64,000 nucleotides of DNA from Levilactobacillus suantsaiihabitans (GCF_004745505.1 NZ_RKLX01000002.1:1-64000), one strand, 5' to 3'; shown: positions 52,946 through 62,681, counted from the first letter of the stretch. Numbers and translations are program-made. The notes: a model not told the origin generated them from the sequence alone.

Positions 52946-53377
52946 TTACCGCACCACCAGCACCGAAATCGGCGCGTACTTCGCCATGTAGGCGGCCTGG
53001 CTGCCGAAATGGCGGCTGACGCCTTGCTTGGCGATTGACCCGATGATCAACAGATCCGGTTTAACCCGGGGAATCACGTCCTTGACCATGGTCTCACCGG
53101 GTTCGCCCTCGCTGACCATGACCTGCACGTCCGACACGCCCGCGTCTTGCGCTTGCTTTTGGTAATCGCGCAGGTGTTCCTTCAAGGCGGCGTATTCGCC
53201 GTGCACGAAATCCGTGTCCAGCACTTGATACACGTTCATGTTCTGGCTTTCCAGAATTGAAACGATGACCAACGTGGCCTGGTCCCGTTTAGCTTGATGA
53301 ATCGCGTACTTAAAGGCCAACAGGGCATCCGGCGAATCGTCGACCCCGACGAGGATCTTTTTAGCGATCATTTTCAT
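52946..53377 (-). CDS. universal stress protein (copy 1)
   Basis: 143 residues, a single UspA domain: [19 protein letters not shown] at the start, [34 protein letters not shown] at the end, where G-x2-G-x9-G(S/T) normally binds ATP; here the pattern is shifted ([13 protein letters not shown]). It overlaps the 3' end of mntH copy 1 by 17 nt, so the two are translationally coupled. Near-duplicate of the gene at 55.8 kb. Confidence 0.92.
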   Translation of the reverse strand: MKMIAKKILVGVDDSPDALLAFKYAIHQAKRDQATLVIVSILESQNMNVYQVLDTDFVHGEYAALKEHLRDYQKQAQDAGVSDVQVMVSEGEPGETMVKDVIPRVKPDLLIIGSIAKQGVSRHFGSQAAYMAKYAPISVLVVR

Positions 53378-54950
53378 CGGACGTCGCCTCCTCAGACTTG
53401 GTGGCCAGTTCCTTCGCTAGCCGTTGGTTGCCATGGTGTAACTCGATGACCGTCCAAGCTAAGAGGGCCAACACGATGATAATCAAGCCGTACGCAATGC
53501 CGTTAGCCAATGCCAATTTGTCCCCAGTAACGTTATCGCCGAAGAAGGCTTGGACTTGACCCGGCATGCCTTCCAGGTTCAGCGCCGTCAACGCAATGAC
53601 GGAGAACCAGCCGAGAATCTTGACCCACCAAGAGTTCTTGAACCGCGCGCCCATTTCCAGCTTGCTATCCGTCATCATCAACAACGGCAACATGGAAAAT
53701 GGCAGGGCGAACGCCAAGAAGACTTGCGAGTTGTTCATCAAATCATTCAACGCTTCGTGTTCCGCAATGGCACTCTTGCCCCGCGTCAACATGACACAGA
53801 TCAGCACGGGAATCACGGAGATCAGCCGGGTAACCAACCGCCGTAACCACAGTGGCATCCGCATGTGCACGAAGCCTTCCATGATGACTTGCCCGGTCAG
53901 CGTCCCGGTGATCGTGGAATTTTGCCCGGAAGCCAGTAAGGCCACCGCAAACAGCGTGGACAAGACCCCGGTCCGCGCCACGCCCGCCAGTACACCGTTA
54001 CTCATGGTGCTGGTATCTGACAGCGCGTGGAACAGCCCGAAGAACGATGGGTCCTTGACCGCACCGGTCTTGAACACCGCAACCCCCATGATCAACAGCA
54101 AGGCGTTGACGAAGAAGGCAAAGGTCAGTTGGATGTTGGAATCCAGGCCGGCAAACTTCACCGTCCGCGCCACGTCTTCTTCATCGTTGTGGTCGACGGC
54201 CCGCGTTTGCGAAATCGCCGAGTGCAGGTACAAATTGTGCGGCATGACCGTGGCCCCGATGATGCCTAAGGCCCCGTTCAATGGCGTCATGCCGGCAACC
54301 GCGTGACTGGTCGAGAAAGTCTCGCCGGTTGGGATCAGGCCCTTGAACACGCCGCCCCAATCGGGTTCGGACAAGGCGACTTGGTAAACGAAGACGAACA
54401 GGATCACCATGATCAAGCAGACCACGATGGCTTCGATCTTCCGGAAGCCGACCTTCGTCAGTAACAACAGTAACAAGACATCAAAGACCGTGATAAAGAC
54501 GGCGATGACCAACGGAATGCGGAACAGCAGGTATAACGCAATCGCCGCCCCAATGACTTCCGCAATATCCGTGGCCATGATGGCCAGTTCCGTCAAGAGC
54601 CACAAAACCACGCCCAACGATTTACTGGTTCGGGCCCGAATCGCTTGGGCCAAATCCATCTGACTCACGATGCCAAGTTTAGCTGCCATGTACTGCAACA
54701 GCATCGCAATCAAACTTGACATCAAGATAACAGACATCAAGAGGTACTGGAAGTTTTGCCCCCCGGTAATCGACGTCGACCAGTTCCCGGGATCCATGTA
54801 CCCCACTGCGACTAACGCACCAGGCCCCGAATACGCAAACAACGTTTTCCAAAAACCAATATCTTTCGGTACCTTCACTGACCCATTGATTTCTTCTAGC
54901 GACCGGCCATTCGCATATTCGATCAACTTGTGCTTCTTTTCGTCAGCCAT
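53361..54950 (-). CDS. mntH: NRAMP Mn2+/H+ symporter (copy 1)
   Basis: 529 residues, about 11 membrane segments; imports manganese (and iron) with protons. Metal site motifs [12 protein letters not shown] in helix 1 and [10 protein letters not shown] in helix 6 are intact. The N-terminus ([21 protein letters not shown]) is family-typical of lactobacilli. Start is ATG 54950 after GAGGAGG; 17 more open codons upstream lack a site. It is co-transcribed with an overlapping usp gene. The second module lies upstream on the same strand, separated by repeats. I find no MntR-like operator here. Confidence 0.94.
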   Translation of the reverse strand: MADEKKHKLIEYANGRSLEEINGSVKVPKDIGFWKTLFAYSGPGALVAVGYMDPGNWSTSITGGQNFQYLLMSVILMSSLIAMLLQYMAAKLGIVSQMDLAQAIRARTSKSLGVVLWLLTELAIMATDIAEVIGAAIALYLLFRIPLVIAVFITVFDVLLLLLLTKVGFRKIEAIVVCLIMVILFVFVYQVALSEPDWGGVFKGLIPTGETFSTSHAVAGMTPLNGALGIIGATVMPHNLYLHSAISQTRAVDHNDEEDVARTVKFAGLDSNIQLTFAFFVNALLLIMGVAVFKTGAVKDPSFFGLFHALSDTSTMSNGVLAGVARTGVLSTLFAVALLASGQNSTITGTLTGQVIMEGFVHMRMPLWLRRLVTRLISVIPVLICVMLTRGKSAIAEHEALNDLMNNSQVFLAFALPFSMLPLLMMTDSKLEMGARFKNSWWVKILGWFSVIALTALNLEGMPGQVQAFFGDNVTGDKLALANGIAYGLIIIVLALLAWTVIELHHGNQRLAKELATKSEEATSDENDR

Positions 54951-55222
54951 AGACTCGCCCTCCTCTGGTCGCATTCTCCGACCAGCATCAGTGTAAGGCA
55001 ATCACCACGGCCATTGTCGCTAAAGGGCTCAAAAAGTTCAACACGGCTGATCTCAAAAAAATCCAGCCACGCAAAAAGCCGCCAGACCGCAGTTTCACGG
55101 CCCAGCGACTTCACATATCTCACTTTACTATCTAACTGCATTCCCCGTGGCATCTTATCACGTGTCTCATGGCGATAAGCTTCGTTGTTGACCGCTTCAT
55201 GGTAGAAACTGTCCGCCTACCG

Positions 55223-55476
55223 TTCGCCAAATATGGGTTGGAACGCTGGGGCGGACGGGTCGAGCCAAAGAACGGTCTCGACGCCTCGCTTTGAGCCGAA
55301 GAACACGTCTATATCCGCCACATAGCCGAAACGTGCGCCAACAGGCAACTGGTTCCGCTTAACACTGCTAGGCAAATAATCCAAGACCGGGATTATCCGC
55401 CTAGCACCGTTAATGCTCGCCAGTTAACCGCCTGTCGTCACACTCTGTTCAGCGGCTGAACCCATATTTGGCGAAC
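55223..55476 (+). repeat. element A copy 10, chimera with element C inside
   Basis: 254 nt. Intact 18-bp A closing stem (GTTCGCCAAATATGGGTT / AACCCATATTTGGCGAAC) and first hairpin (GTCGAG/CTCGAC); from the second hairpin onward A is replaced by a whole element C (about 55306-55448, inner stem CTGCTAGGC.../...GCCTAGCA). The junction CACGTCTATATCCGCCACAT equals the reverse complement of 28.05 kb. Confidence 0.85.
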
Positions 55477-55584
55477 TCTCGGCTACGGAACTGGTCGGCA
55501 ATAATATTGCTTAGCCCTCGGTAGCACGCAATTGTCAACCGGTGGCTAAGCAATATTACTTGATAAGTACCGACTTGCCGGAGG

Positions 55585-55749
55585 CGGCCAGGGTGGAGCC
55601 AGCTGTGTCGACGGTGTTGGCCGAGGTTGTTTCTCGGCCTACAGCGTGGGGCGACTTGGGAGACTGGCGGGTTGTGCCAGGCTTCAAAGCGAACCGGAAG
55701 CCCGTACTTTGGCTGGAGGTGTTCCCCAGAGCAGGTGGAACCCTGGCCG
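55585..55749 (+). repeat. element B copy 6 (covariant)
   Basis: 165 nt. Closing strands CGGCCAGGGT / ACCCTGGCCG and hairpin GGCCGAG/CTCGGCC each carry paired changes relative to the common form. The preceding spacer hairpin is AATATTGCTTAGCC / GGCTAAGCAATATT, a perfect 14 bp. Confidence 0.9.
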
Positions 55750-55817
55750 ACGCAGGCCCTGGTTTCACTAGTTTAGCGGTCAGAATACCGGCACCGAGTT
55801 TCCCCTAACAATCTAAC

Positions 55818-56249
55818 CTACCGGACGACCATTACCGAGATGGGGGCGTATTTGGCCATGTAGGCTGCTTGGCTCCCGAAGTATCGGCTAACGCCTTTTT
55901 TGGCAATCGACCCGATGACTAACAGGTCCGGTTGCACGTGCGGAATCACATCGCGCACGATGGTTTCCCCTGGTTCACCTTCCGCAATCACCAGTTTAAC
56001 GTCGGTCACACCGGCGTCTTGGGCTTGCTTTTGGTAGCTCTTCACGTGGTCACGCAACTCGTCGCGCTCCCCGTGGACGTAGTCGCTGTCCAAAGCTTGA
56101 TACACGTTCATGTCGTCATGTTCCAAGACGGACACGATGATCAGTTCCGCCTGGTCGCGCTTGGCTTGGTGAATGGCATAGTCAAATGCCAACAGTGCGT
56201 CGGCCGAGTCATCGACCCCTACTAGAATTCGTTTAAATGTCGTTGCCAT
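55818..56249 (-). CDS. universal stress protein (copy 2)
   Basis: 143 residues, very similar to copy 1 ([39 protein letters not shown]...). It starts 2 bp after the mntH copy 2 stop with GAGGAGG, so the genes form one operon. The pairing of Usp with MntH in both modules suggests a shared stress or metal-related role, which I infer from context only. Confidence 0.92.
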   Translation of the reverse strand: MATTFKRILVGVDDSADALLAFDYAIHQAKRDQAELIIVSVLEHDDMNVYQALDSDYVHGERDELRDHVKSYQKQAQDAGVTDVKLVIAEGEPGETIVRDVIPHVQPDLLVIGSIAKKGVSRYFGSQAAYMAKYAPISVMVVR

Positions 56250-56251
56250 GA

Positions 56252-57844
56252 CTAGGCCTCCTCGTCTTCGATCGCGCTATCCGCATGGTCCGCTGCCAGT
56301 TGTGCTTCCAACCGCTTGCTTCCCTTGTGGAGCTCAATAATCGTCCAAGCTAATAAGATCAAGATGGCAGCATCTAAGACGTAGGCAATGCCATTGGCCA
56401 TCGCCGTTTGGCTGGCGGTAATGCTATCCCCGTAGAAGCCTTGAATGGAAGCCGGCATGTTGATCAGGTTCAGGTAGGTCAAGACTAAGACAGAGACCCA
56501 ACCTAAAATCTTGACCCACATGGAGTTCTTGAACCGCTTGCCCATTTCTACCTTACTATCCGTCATCATCAACAACGGTAACATGGAGAACGGTAAGGCA
56601 AAGGCCAAGAAGACCTGCGAGTTGTTCATCAAATCATTCAACGCTTCGTGTTCGTCAATGGCACTCTTACCACTGGTCAACATGACACAGATCAGCACGG
56701 GAATCACAGAGATCAGCCGGGTGACTAACCGCCGTAACCACAGCGGCATCCGCATGTGCACGAAGCCTTCCATGATGACTTGCCCAGTCAAAGTCCCAGT
56801 AATCGTGGAGTTTTGGCCTGAAGCTAACAAGGCTACCGCAAACAGCGTGGACAGTACTCCGGTCCGGGCCACGCCAGCCAACACACCGTTACTCATGGTG
56901 CTGGTATCTGACAAGGCTTGGAACAAACCGAAGAATGAAGGGTCTTTAACGGACCCACTCTTGAAGACGGCAACCCCCATGATCAACAGTAAGGCGTTCA
57001 CGAAGAAGGCCAACGTTAATTGAATGTTGGAGTCCCAGCTGGTGAACTTCACCGTGCGTGCCACATCATCTTCATCGTTGTGGTCAATTTCCCGCGTTTG
57101 CGAAATCGCTGAATGCAGGTACAAGTTGTGGGGCATGACCGTGGCCCCGATAATCCCCAAGGCCCCACTGATTGGCGTTTGGCCACCAATCTTAGGCGTG
57201 GAGGCAATCGTCTTGGCGCTTGGAATCAAGCCACCGAAGACGCCGCCCCAGTCTGGGTTAGATAAGGCAACTTCGTAGGCAAAGACTGCCAAGATCACTA
57301 AAATCAAGCAAACCACAATGGCTTCAATCTTACGGAATCCAATCTTAGTCAATAATAATAAGAGCAGAACATCTAAAACCGTAATGAAGACGGCAATCAC
57401 CAACGGAATGTGGAAGAGCAAATACAAGGCAATCGCTGCCCCGATAACTTCCGCAATATCCGTCGCCATAATGGCAAATTCCGTTAAGATCCACAACACG
57501 ATGCCTAGTGACTTACTGGTCCGGGCCCGAATCGCCTGGGCTAAGTCCATTTGGCTCACGATACCAAGTTTAGCTGCCATGTATTGCAGTAACATCGCAA
57601 TCAAACTTGAAATCAAGATAATCGACATCAATAAGTATTGGAAATTTTGCCCACCCGTGATGGACGTTGACCAGTTACCTGGATCCATGTAACCGACCGC
57701 AACTAATGCGCCAGGCCCAGAGTACATGAATAATGTTTTCCAGAACCCTTTCCCCTTTGGTACTCTAACCGTACCGTTAATTTCTTCAAGTGACCGCCCA
57801 TTGGCATATTCAATGAGTTTGTGTTTCTTTGGTGTATCACTCAA
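56252..57844 (-). CDS. mntH: NRAMP Mn2+/H+ symporter (copy 2)
   Basis: 530 residues, same topology and metal motifs as copy 1 ([22 protein letters not shown]). The N-terminus lacks the MADE... start and begins at a TTG: AAGGGGG is 8-9 nt before TTG 57844, while TTG 57850 sits only 2 nt from it. Base composition is slightly more A/T-rich than copy 1. It lies divergent to a DtxR/MntR-type gene, with a shared repeated motif in the gap, so this copy is probably the metal-regulated one. Confidence 0.94.
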   Translation of the reverse strand: MSDTPKKHKLIEYANGRSLEEINGTVRVPKGKGFWKTLFMYSGPGALVAVGYMDPGNWSTSITGGQNFQYLLMSIILISSLIAMLLQYMAAKLGIVSQMDLAQAIRARTSKSLGIVLWILTEFAIMATDIAEVIGAAIALYLLFHIPLVIAVFITVLDVLLLLLLTKIGFRKIEAIVVCLILVILAVFAYEVALSNPDWGGVFGGLIPSAKTIASTPKIGGQTPISGALGIIGATVMPHNLYLHSAISQTREIDHNDEDDVARTVKFTSWDSNIQLTLAFFVNALLLIMGVAVFKSGSVKDPSFFGLFQALSDTSTMSNGVLAGVARTGVLSTLFAVALLASGQNSTITGTLTGQVIMEGFVHMRMPLWLRRLVTRLISVIPVLICVMLTSGKSAIDEHEALNDLMNNSQVFLAFALPFSMLPLLMMTDSKVEMGKRFKNSMWVKILGWVSVLVLTYLNLINMPASIQGFYGDSITASQTAMANGIAYVLDAAILILLAWTIIELHKGSKRLEAQLAADHADSAIEDEEA

Positions 57845-57908
57845 AATCAAGACCCCCTTCTGTTTCCTACAAGGCCCATTGTACCCTAAAGTTCACTTAA
57901 ATCAAATA

Positions 57909-57930
57909 GATTTTTAGGGGCAATTAACTT
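57909..57930. promoter_or_regulatory. putative MntR operator, mntH side
   Basis: ATTTTTAGGGGCAATTAACT, repeated with few changes at 58186-58206 in front of the regulator gene. It is just upstream of a minus-strand TTGATT-16-TACAAT promoter for mntH copy 2. Confidence 0.5.
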
Positions 57931-58140
57931 TAAAATATGAACTTATTAATAAAATTGTCCGCAACTAAAGCGGTTTCATTCCTGGTTTTATCGGTTGGCT
58001 GGCGGTGAACTGATTTTGTGAAAAATACAGAAACTTTTTTCGGTCCACAAAACTTTGCCGGGTAAAATGCCCGTTTGTCGGCATTTTATTTTATAATTTC
58101 CTTATGAAACGATTATCAAAACGTTAACTATCAGAAAAAT

Positions 58141-58206
58141 TTGCAACCTGTCGCCAAGACCAGTAGAATTTAAACCGTAAAAAATAATTTTTAGGGGTAC
58201 TGAACT
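58141..58206 (+). promoter_or_regulatory. mntR promoter with putative operator
   Basis: TTGCAA (58141-58146), 17 nt spacer, TAGAAT (58164-58169); ATTTTTAGGGGTACTGAACT follows at 58187-58206. A further hairpin AAAATGCC/GGCATTTT lies at about 58062-58087. Confidence 0.55.
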
Positions 58207-58235
58207 ATTGCACCATTTTCTGGGGAGTTGATTAG

Positions 58236-58901
58236 ATGTCGAACCATCAAAATACGTATTTAAAAATTATCGCCGAGTGTAGTTTTGCCCGTGCACGCGT
58301 CAGTAATAAGCAGATCATTCATTTTGCCAACGTAACGCCGGCGACCGTGACCGAGGCCACCCGGCAGCTACAGGCCCAAGGGTTGGTCAATCGCCGGCGC
58401 TACACGGGCGTCACACTGACTGAACAAGGCCGTGACCAGGCGCGCCGGCTGCTGTTCGCCTATCGGCTGTGCGAGGTGTTCTTGGACCGTCAGCTGCATT
58501 TGCCCCTGGCCCAAATTCCAGATCAGGCCTGGCAAATGGCCGATAGTCTGACGCTAGCGACCGTGGCGGCGTTGGCCGATTACCTCGACCATCCCCAACG
58601 CAGTCCGTTCGGCGGTGCCTTGAAGCCGGATCTGATGCTCGATGACAGCCGCGTTACCCGACTCAGCGACGTTCCCGTCAATACGACGGTCACGCTGTGT
58701 GGGTACCTGGAAACGGCCAACCTGGTGGCCTACGTGACACACCTGTGCCTGCCGCTAGACACGCCGGTCACGGTGACCGCCCGTGACGACGAGCTGCACT
58801 TGCTGTATCTCCAGCTACCGGACCAGCGCGAGATCACGGTCAACGGGCTGGTAGCGACTTATTTGTACACGGAGCCGGTAGTTGTCCCCGTTGAGAACTA
58901 A
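58236..58901 (+). CDS. mntR: DtxR/MntR-family metal-dependent repressor
   Basis: 221 residues. N-terminal winged helix (ISNKQIIHF-type: VSNKQIIHFANVTPATVTEATRQLQAQGLVNRRRYTGVTLTEQGRDQARRL, about 20-75), a helical dimerisation/metal-binding domain (residues 76-140) and a C-terminal SH3-like/FeoA-type domain (about 145-215), giving the long DtxR layout. The helix that usually carries His-x-x-x-Glu ligands is less canonical here (VFLDRQLHLPL). It is divergent from mntH copy 2; control of manganese uptake is the obvious role. GGGGAG precedes the ATG. Confidence 0.85.
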   Translation: MSNHQNTYLKIIAECSFARARVSNKQIIHFANVTPATVTEATRQLQAQGLVNRRRYTGVTLTEQGRDQARRLLFAYRLCEVFLDRQLHLPLAQIPDQAWQMADSLTLATVAALADYLDHPQRSPFGGALKPDLMLDDSRVTRLSDVPVNTTVTLCGYLETANLVAYVTHLCLPLDTPVTVTARDDELHLLYLQLPDQREITVNGLVATYLYTEPVVVPVEN

Positions 58902-59019
58902 CCATTTGGTGTCAGTTAAAGGCTGAAAGACAAAAATCAGCTGGAACTATTGTGATCATGCGACTCATGGCTTTAAAAATAGTCGTTTACAGCCTCACAA
59001 CACGAACTGGCCGCCTACC

Positions 59020-59185
59020 GTTCGCCAAATATGGGTTGGAACGCTGGGGCGGACGGGTCGAGCCAAAAGGCGGTCTCGACACCTCGCTTTGAGCCGCAAA
59101 CCACGTCTCAAAGACGCCAGTTCCCTAAGCGTCATGAACCGCGCCGCTAAGGGAACTCCCACGGCTGAACCCATATTTGGCGAAC
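59020..59185 (+). repeat. element A copy 11
   Basis: 166 nt, standard closing stem. Hairpins GTCGAG/CTCGAC (paired change from GCCGAG/CTCGGC), CTTTGAG/CTCAAAG and AGTTCCCT/AGGGAACT. Confidence 0.92.
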
Positions 59186-59300
59186 TCTCGGCTACGGTAG
59201 TGCGGGTTAGTAACAGTTGCTTTAACCCCAGATAGCAGCTGCATTGAAGACTAGTCTTTGGTTATCACAGTGTCACTGCTAACCTCCACCTTGCCGGAGG

Positions 59301-59453
59301 CAGCCAGGGTGGAGCCAGCTGTGTCGGCGGTGTTGGCTGAGGTTCTTTCTCAGCCTACAGCGCGGGACGACTTGAGAGACTGGCGGGTTTTGTCAGGCTT
59401 TCAAGCGAGGCGGAAGACCGCTCCTCAGGCTAGAGCAGGCGGAACCCTGGCTG
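59301..59453 (+). repeat. element B copy 7
   Basis: 153 nt, closing strands CAGCCAGGGT / ACCCTGGCTG. A block (GGAGGTGTTCCCC) present in other copies is deleted. Confidence 0.88.
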
Positions 59454-59548
59454 ACGCAGGCGTCTGGTTTCACCAATTTTAGGTATTGGAACACCGTCGT
59501 TGTGGCAATCAGCGTGTTAATTTTACTTTCAACCTTCAGGTGCTAACC

Positions 59549-59598
59549 AAAAAACGCGTGAACATCGCCATCGCTTGGCCAGTGTTCACGCGTTTTTA
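59549..59598. terminator. terminator of the NhaC-type gene
   Basis: AAAAAACGCGTGAAC and GTTCACGCGTTTTT form a long exact inverted repeat with T runs on both strands. Confidence 0.88.
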
Positions 59599-59691
59599 CA
59601 TCTTATTTTATCGTGTCACCCCCGGCCAACACAGGCTGTCGGCCACCCACGGGGATGCTCTCTATGACTATCGTTTGACCGTTGTGACTGA

Positions 59692-61134
59692 CTACCGCCC
59701 ATCAGCGGCCATCGTGGCTGCGGTGGCGCTACTGTCGTCAGATGATGGCAGGCGCTTCAAGCCGACGCCGGTGAAGCCACTCAAGATGGAGAAGACTGGG
59801 GACAAGAGGCTGAAGAAACAAAATGGCAGGTATGCCAGGGTCGAAACGCCCAGCGTGTTGGCGGCAAAGACCGCGGCAACTCCCCAAGGAACCAAGTAGT
59901 TGATGACGGTCCCACCATCTTCTAAGACCCGACTCAAGGCTAGGTTGTCCAGGCCCCGTTGGTTAAAGGTCTGTTTGAAGGCCTTCCCAGGTAAGATGAC
60001 GGAGAGGTACTGTTCCCCAACGAAGACGTTGACGCCAATCCCGGACAGGATTGCGGCCGTGACCAGAGCACCGGTGCTCTTCAGACGTTTTGCCAGGGGC
60101 ACCATGGCGGTTTGGATGACGTCGAACTTCATCAACAGGCCCCCTAAGGTCAGGGTCAAGATGATCAAAGAAACCGTGGACATCATGGCACTGATGCCGC
60201 CCCGCGTCAGTAAGGCATCGACGCTGGTGTTGCCGGTCTTAGACACGAAGCCGGATTCGATCATCGTGGCAATGCTGCTGACAGAGGTGTTAGGCTTTTC
60301 GATGAACAACATCACGATGCCCAAGCCTACGTTTAACAACAAGGTTTCAATGGCCGGAATCTTCCGCCAAGCACAGACGAACATCACGATGATTGGTAAG
60401 GCGGCCCACCAAGTAATGGAGAAGTTGGCGTTTAACGTGGCGACCGTACTGTTGATCTTGCTCAAGGCATTGGCATTGGAAGCGCCCGTACCCATGAAGA
60501 AGTAGAGAATCAGCGAGACGATGAAGGCGGGAATCGTCGACCACATTAAGTTTTTGATGTGCGCAAATAATTCGGATTCCGCGATGGCCGAGGCCAGGTT
60601 GGTGGAGTCAGACAGTGGTGAAGTCTTATCACCGAAGATGGCTCCGGAGATGATGGCCCCAGCGACCAAGGCGGGGTTGAAGCCCATCGTGGTCCCCATC
60701 CCGAACAGGGCGATTCCAATCGTAGAGATGATGGTAAACGCACTCCCGATGGACGTCCCGACGATGGCACAGACCAAGAAGACGGATGGCACGAACCATT
60801 TGGCAGAAATCAAATGAAACCCGAAGACCATCATGGATGGAATGATCCCGGCGGCGATCCAGACACTGATCAAGGCCCCAATCAACAGGAAGATGAAGAT
60901 GGGGATGATCCCGGTCTTGATACCGTCAATGATGCCGCTGTGGATGGTGTCCCAATCAGCGCCACGAACCTTCGCCCACAAAATCACCAAGGCAATCACC
61001 AGCAGGACCGGCGTGGTTGGTGACAGACCAAATTTGATGACGCCTAAGCCCATGATGAGTAACATGACCAGTAAGATGGTCATCGCTTCGCCAAACTTGA
61101 TTGGCTTTTTTTCTGATGGTGTGTGTTCTTGCAT
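59692..61134 (-). CDS. NhaC-family transporter, tyrosine-regulated
   Basis: 480 residues, about 12 membrane segments. GTSIGSAFTIISTIGIALFGMG, GAIFGDKTSPLSDSTNLASAI and VINYLVPWGVAAVFAANTLGVS are hallmarks of the NhaC Na+/H+ antiporter family. The transcript has a T-box leader whose specifier is UAC, so it is induced by tyrosine starvation. That argues for tyrosine uptake, or exchange coupled to it, rather than simple sodium export. In L. brevis an nhaC gene also lies next to the tyrosine decarboxylase cluster, but no decarboxylase is visible here. GAGGGAG precedes the ATG. Confidence 0.88.
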   Translation of the reverse strand: MQEHTPSEKKPIKFGEAMTILLVMLLIMGLGVIKFGLSPTTPVLLVIALVILWAKVRGADWDTIHSGIIDGIKTGIIPIFIFLLIGALISVWIAAGIIPSMMVFGFHLISAKWFVPSVFLVCAIVGTSIGSAFTIISTIGIALFGMGTTMGFNPALVAGAIISGAIFGDKTSPLSDSTNLASAIAESELFAHIKNLMWSTIPAFIVSLILYFFMGTGASNANALSKINSTVATLNANFSITWWAALPIIVMFVCAWRKIPAIETLLLNVGLGIVMLFIEKPNTSVSSIATMIESGFVSKTGNTSVDALLTRGGISAMMSTVSLIILTLTLGGLLMKFDVIQTAMVPLAKRLKSTGALVTAAILSGIGVNVFVGEQYLSVILPGKAFKQTFNQRGLDNLALSRVLEDGGTVINYLVPWGVAAVFAANTLGVSTLAYLPFCFFSLLSPVFSILSGFTGVGLKRLPSSDDSSATAATMAADGR

Positions 61135-61165
61135 AAAAATCGCTCCCTCTTATTTTGCCAAGTAT

Positions 61166-61425
61166 GTATAAAAAAATCGCCCCTGCTGCAATTCTGCAAC
61201 AGGGACGATTTAGACTAAACCGTGGTACCACCCAACTTGGGTCACTGGTTCTAGACCCAGTAACTCCACTCTCTAGAAGGTAACGGCTCTAGTCTTTCCG
61301 CCTGGCGTACCAGGACATTCCACTGTATTTCGTCGTAATCACCCTGATCGGTTCGCAGCAACCACCGACTTTCTGACACCCAGATGACACGCTACTTGGT
61401 AATGGAAATTAGCGTTCTGTATTTG
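61166..61425 (-). promoter_or_regulatory. T-box leader, tyrosine specifier
   Basis: On the minus strand: stem I with AGTA (5' side) and the specifier loop GAAATACAGTGG, giving codon UAC at 61325-61327; the T-box GGGTGGTACCACG at 61221-61233; then terminator AAATCG-CCCTG / CAGGG-CGATTT plus T run at 61170-61212. Uncharged tRNA-Tyr should favour read-through. Confidence 0.9.
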
Positions 61426-61435
61426 ATTGACTTTG

Positions 61436-61464
61436 ATATTAGCACGCTGCTGCGTACCCGTCAA
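61436..61464 (-). promoter_or_regulatory. promoter of the T-box operon
   Basis: Minus-strand TTGACG, 17 nt spacer, TAATAT, about 15 bp before stem I. Confidence 0.85.
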
Positions 61465-61585
61465 CCTCTAATTTAATTTTAATCTTTCGTTGAGCGGCTC
61501 TATCGCTGCCAAATCAACGTTTCAACAGCATCCACATTTTTTTAGTTTGTGAAATCACCCGGTCACTCAGCAATTCTTAACCAAC

Positions 61586-62122
61586 CTAATCGCGGTAAAA
61601 GGCGTTCGGGTACTCGATCATCCCCCCCACGTGGGCCAGCGACCCGGCCGTCAGCGGCTTGATCAAGTGACTGCCCATTGGCACTGGCAGGCTGTTGTGG
61701 ATGGCAAAGTCCTCGGCCATCACGTAGCCCCGGCTGCCGTAGTAGTTCATGTCGCCGACAACACTGATGGCGGGAAAACCGGCTAAGCGGGCGCGGGTCT
61801 CTAACTCACTAAGTAGTTGACTCCCCACACCTTGGCCCTGCCAATCTGGCGCAACGGCCAGCGGCGCCAGAGCCACGATAGTCGTGGTGTGACGGTCACC
61901 GCGCACCGTGATGGGACTCAATAAGCCGTGACCGACCACTTGGTCAATGCTGGGCTTGGCGACGACCTCAAAGCTACTCTGATAATCATACGTTGACCGC
62001 AGCTGGTGGATCAACCCCACCTCACTGCCGTCACTTTCCTCGACGGGTGCAAACGCCGCTGAAACTAATTGGTCTACCTGTTTGAAGTCTTCAGGCTGGA
62101 TCGTTTCAAAACTTAAACTCAC
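61586..62122 (-). CDS. GNAT family N-acetyltransferase
   Basis: 178 residues. LAVAPDWQGQGVGSQLLSELETRA (about 88-111) is the acetyl-CoA pyrophosphate-binding motif A; YYGSRGYVMAEDF is motif B. Closest in layout to YhbS-type acetyltransferases, substrate unknown. Start is GTG at 62122 with GAGGT upstream. It is monocistronic. Confidence 0.87.
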   Translation of the reverse strand: MSLSFETIQPEDFKQVDQLVSAAFAPVEESDGSEVGLIHQLRSTYDYQSSFEVVAKPSIDQVVGHGLLSPITVRGDRHTTTIVALAPLAVAPDWQGQGVGSQLLSELETRARLAGFPAISVVGDMNYYGSRGYVMAEDFAIHNSLPVPMGSHLIKPLTAGSLAHVGGMIEYPNAFYRD

Positions 62123-62291
62123 TTCGTCTACCTCTCATTTCTTAAGCGATTGACAACATTACCGTGTTATTATACACGACTAGCCGTAAAAGTCGAAACT
62201 TCCGCGTCAATTTTAAAGAAATTGCTTGAATTTCGCCCCTAAAACCCCGTACACTGGGAACAACTCTAAAAGAAAAACGAGGTGCTCTATT

Positions 62292-62681
62292 TTGACGCAC
62301 AAACAGCGCTGGGCCGCCATTTCCGTGGCCATCTACATTATCTTTGTGGTGGCCGCCATCGTGATTGGCTTCTTGGACCCCAGTCAAATTGGTCTACAAT
62401 GGACTATCTTCTGGTATTTTGTCGTTGCCGCTTTGTGTTACTACTTTTACTTTAAAAATGTCAGTTATCGCGAGGTCGTCTACTACGCCACGCAACTTGG
62501 CCTGCATCAGGACGACTTGAAGGCCATGGTCCCCAACTTAAAGGAGACCCAAGACGTGCCCAACCCGGATCATCCGGACTTCTTCAGCCCCTTCGCCAAA
62601 GTGCCTATCAACGTGGTCAACGTCTTGACTGACAAGCTGGTACCCATGGCCAAAGACGCTGGCATTCCGCTGTACCGGTAG
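62292..62681 (+). CDS. small membrane protein, unknown function
   Basis: 129 residues from TTG 62292, 7 nt after GAGGTG; a longer in-frame extension back to 62226 has no site. Two adjacent hydrophobic segments (about 8-30 and 37-56) are followed by a cytosolic tail with NPDHPDFFSPFAKVPINVVNVL. I do not recognise the family. Confidence 0.7.
   Translation: MTHKQRWAAISVAIYIIFVVAAIVIGFLDPSQIGLQWTIFWYFVVAALCYYFYFKNVSYREVVYYATQLGLHQDDLKAMVPNLKETQDVPNPDHPDFFSPFAKVPINVVNVLTDKLVPMAKDAGIPLYR

Larger units (their letters stand above)
58916..59539 (+). mobile_element. complete composite A-B element with inverted ends
   Basis: 624 bp with both inverted-repeat ends: TTAAAGGCTGAAAG at the left and, as reverse complement, CTGAAGGTTGAAAG at the right. 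It holds the A leader, A, spacer hairpin and B. Flanks GGTGTCAG and GTGCTAA do not form a clear direct repeat. No gene inside. Confidence 0.78.

Noticed and set aside
58916-59539. Target duplication at the second complete composite element
   Set aside because: The flanks GGTGTCAG and GTGCTAA match too poorly to call; only the 33-kb copy shows an exact repeat.
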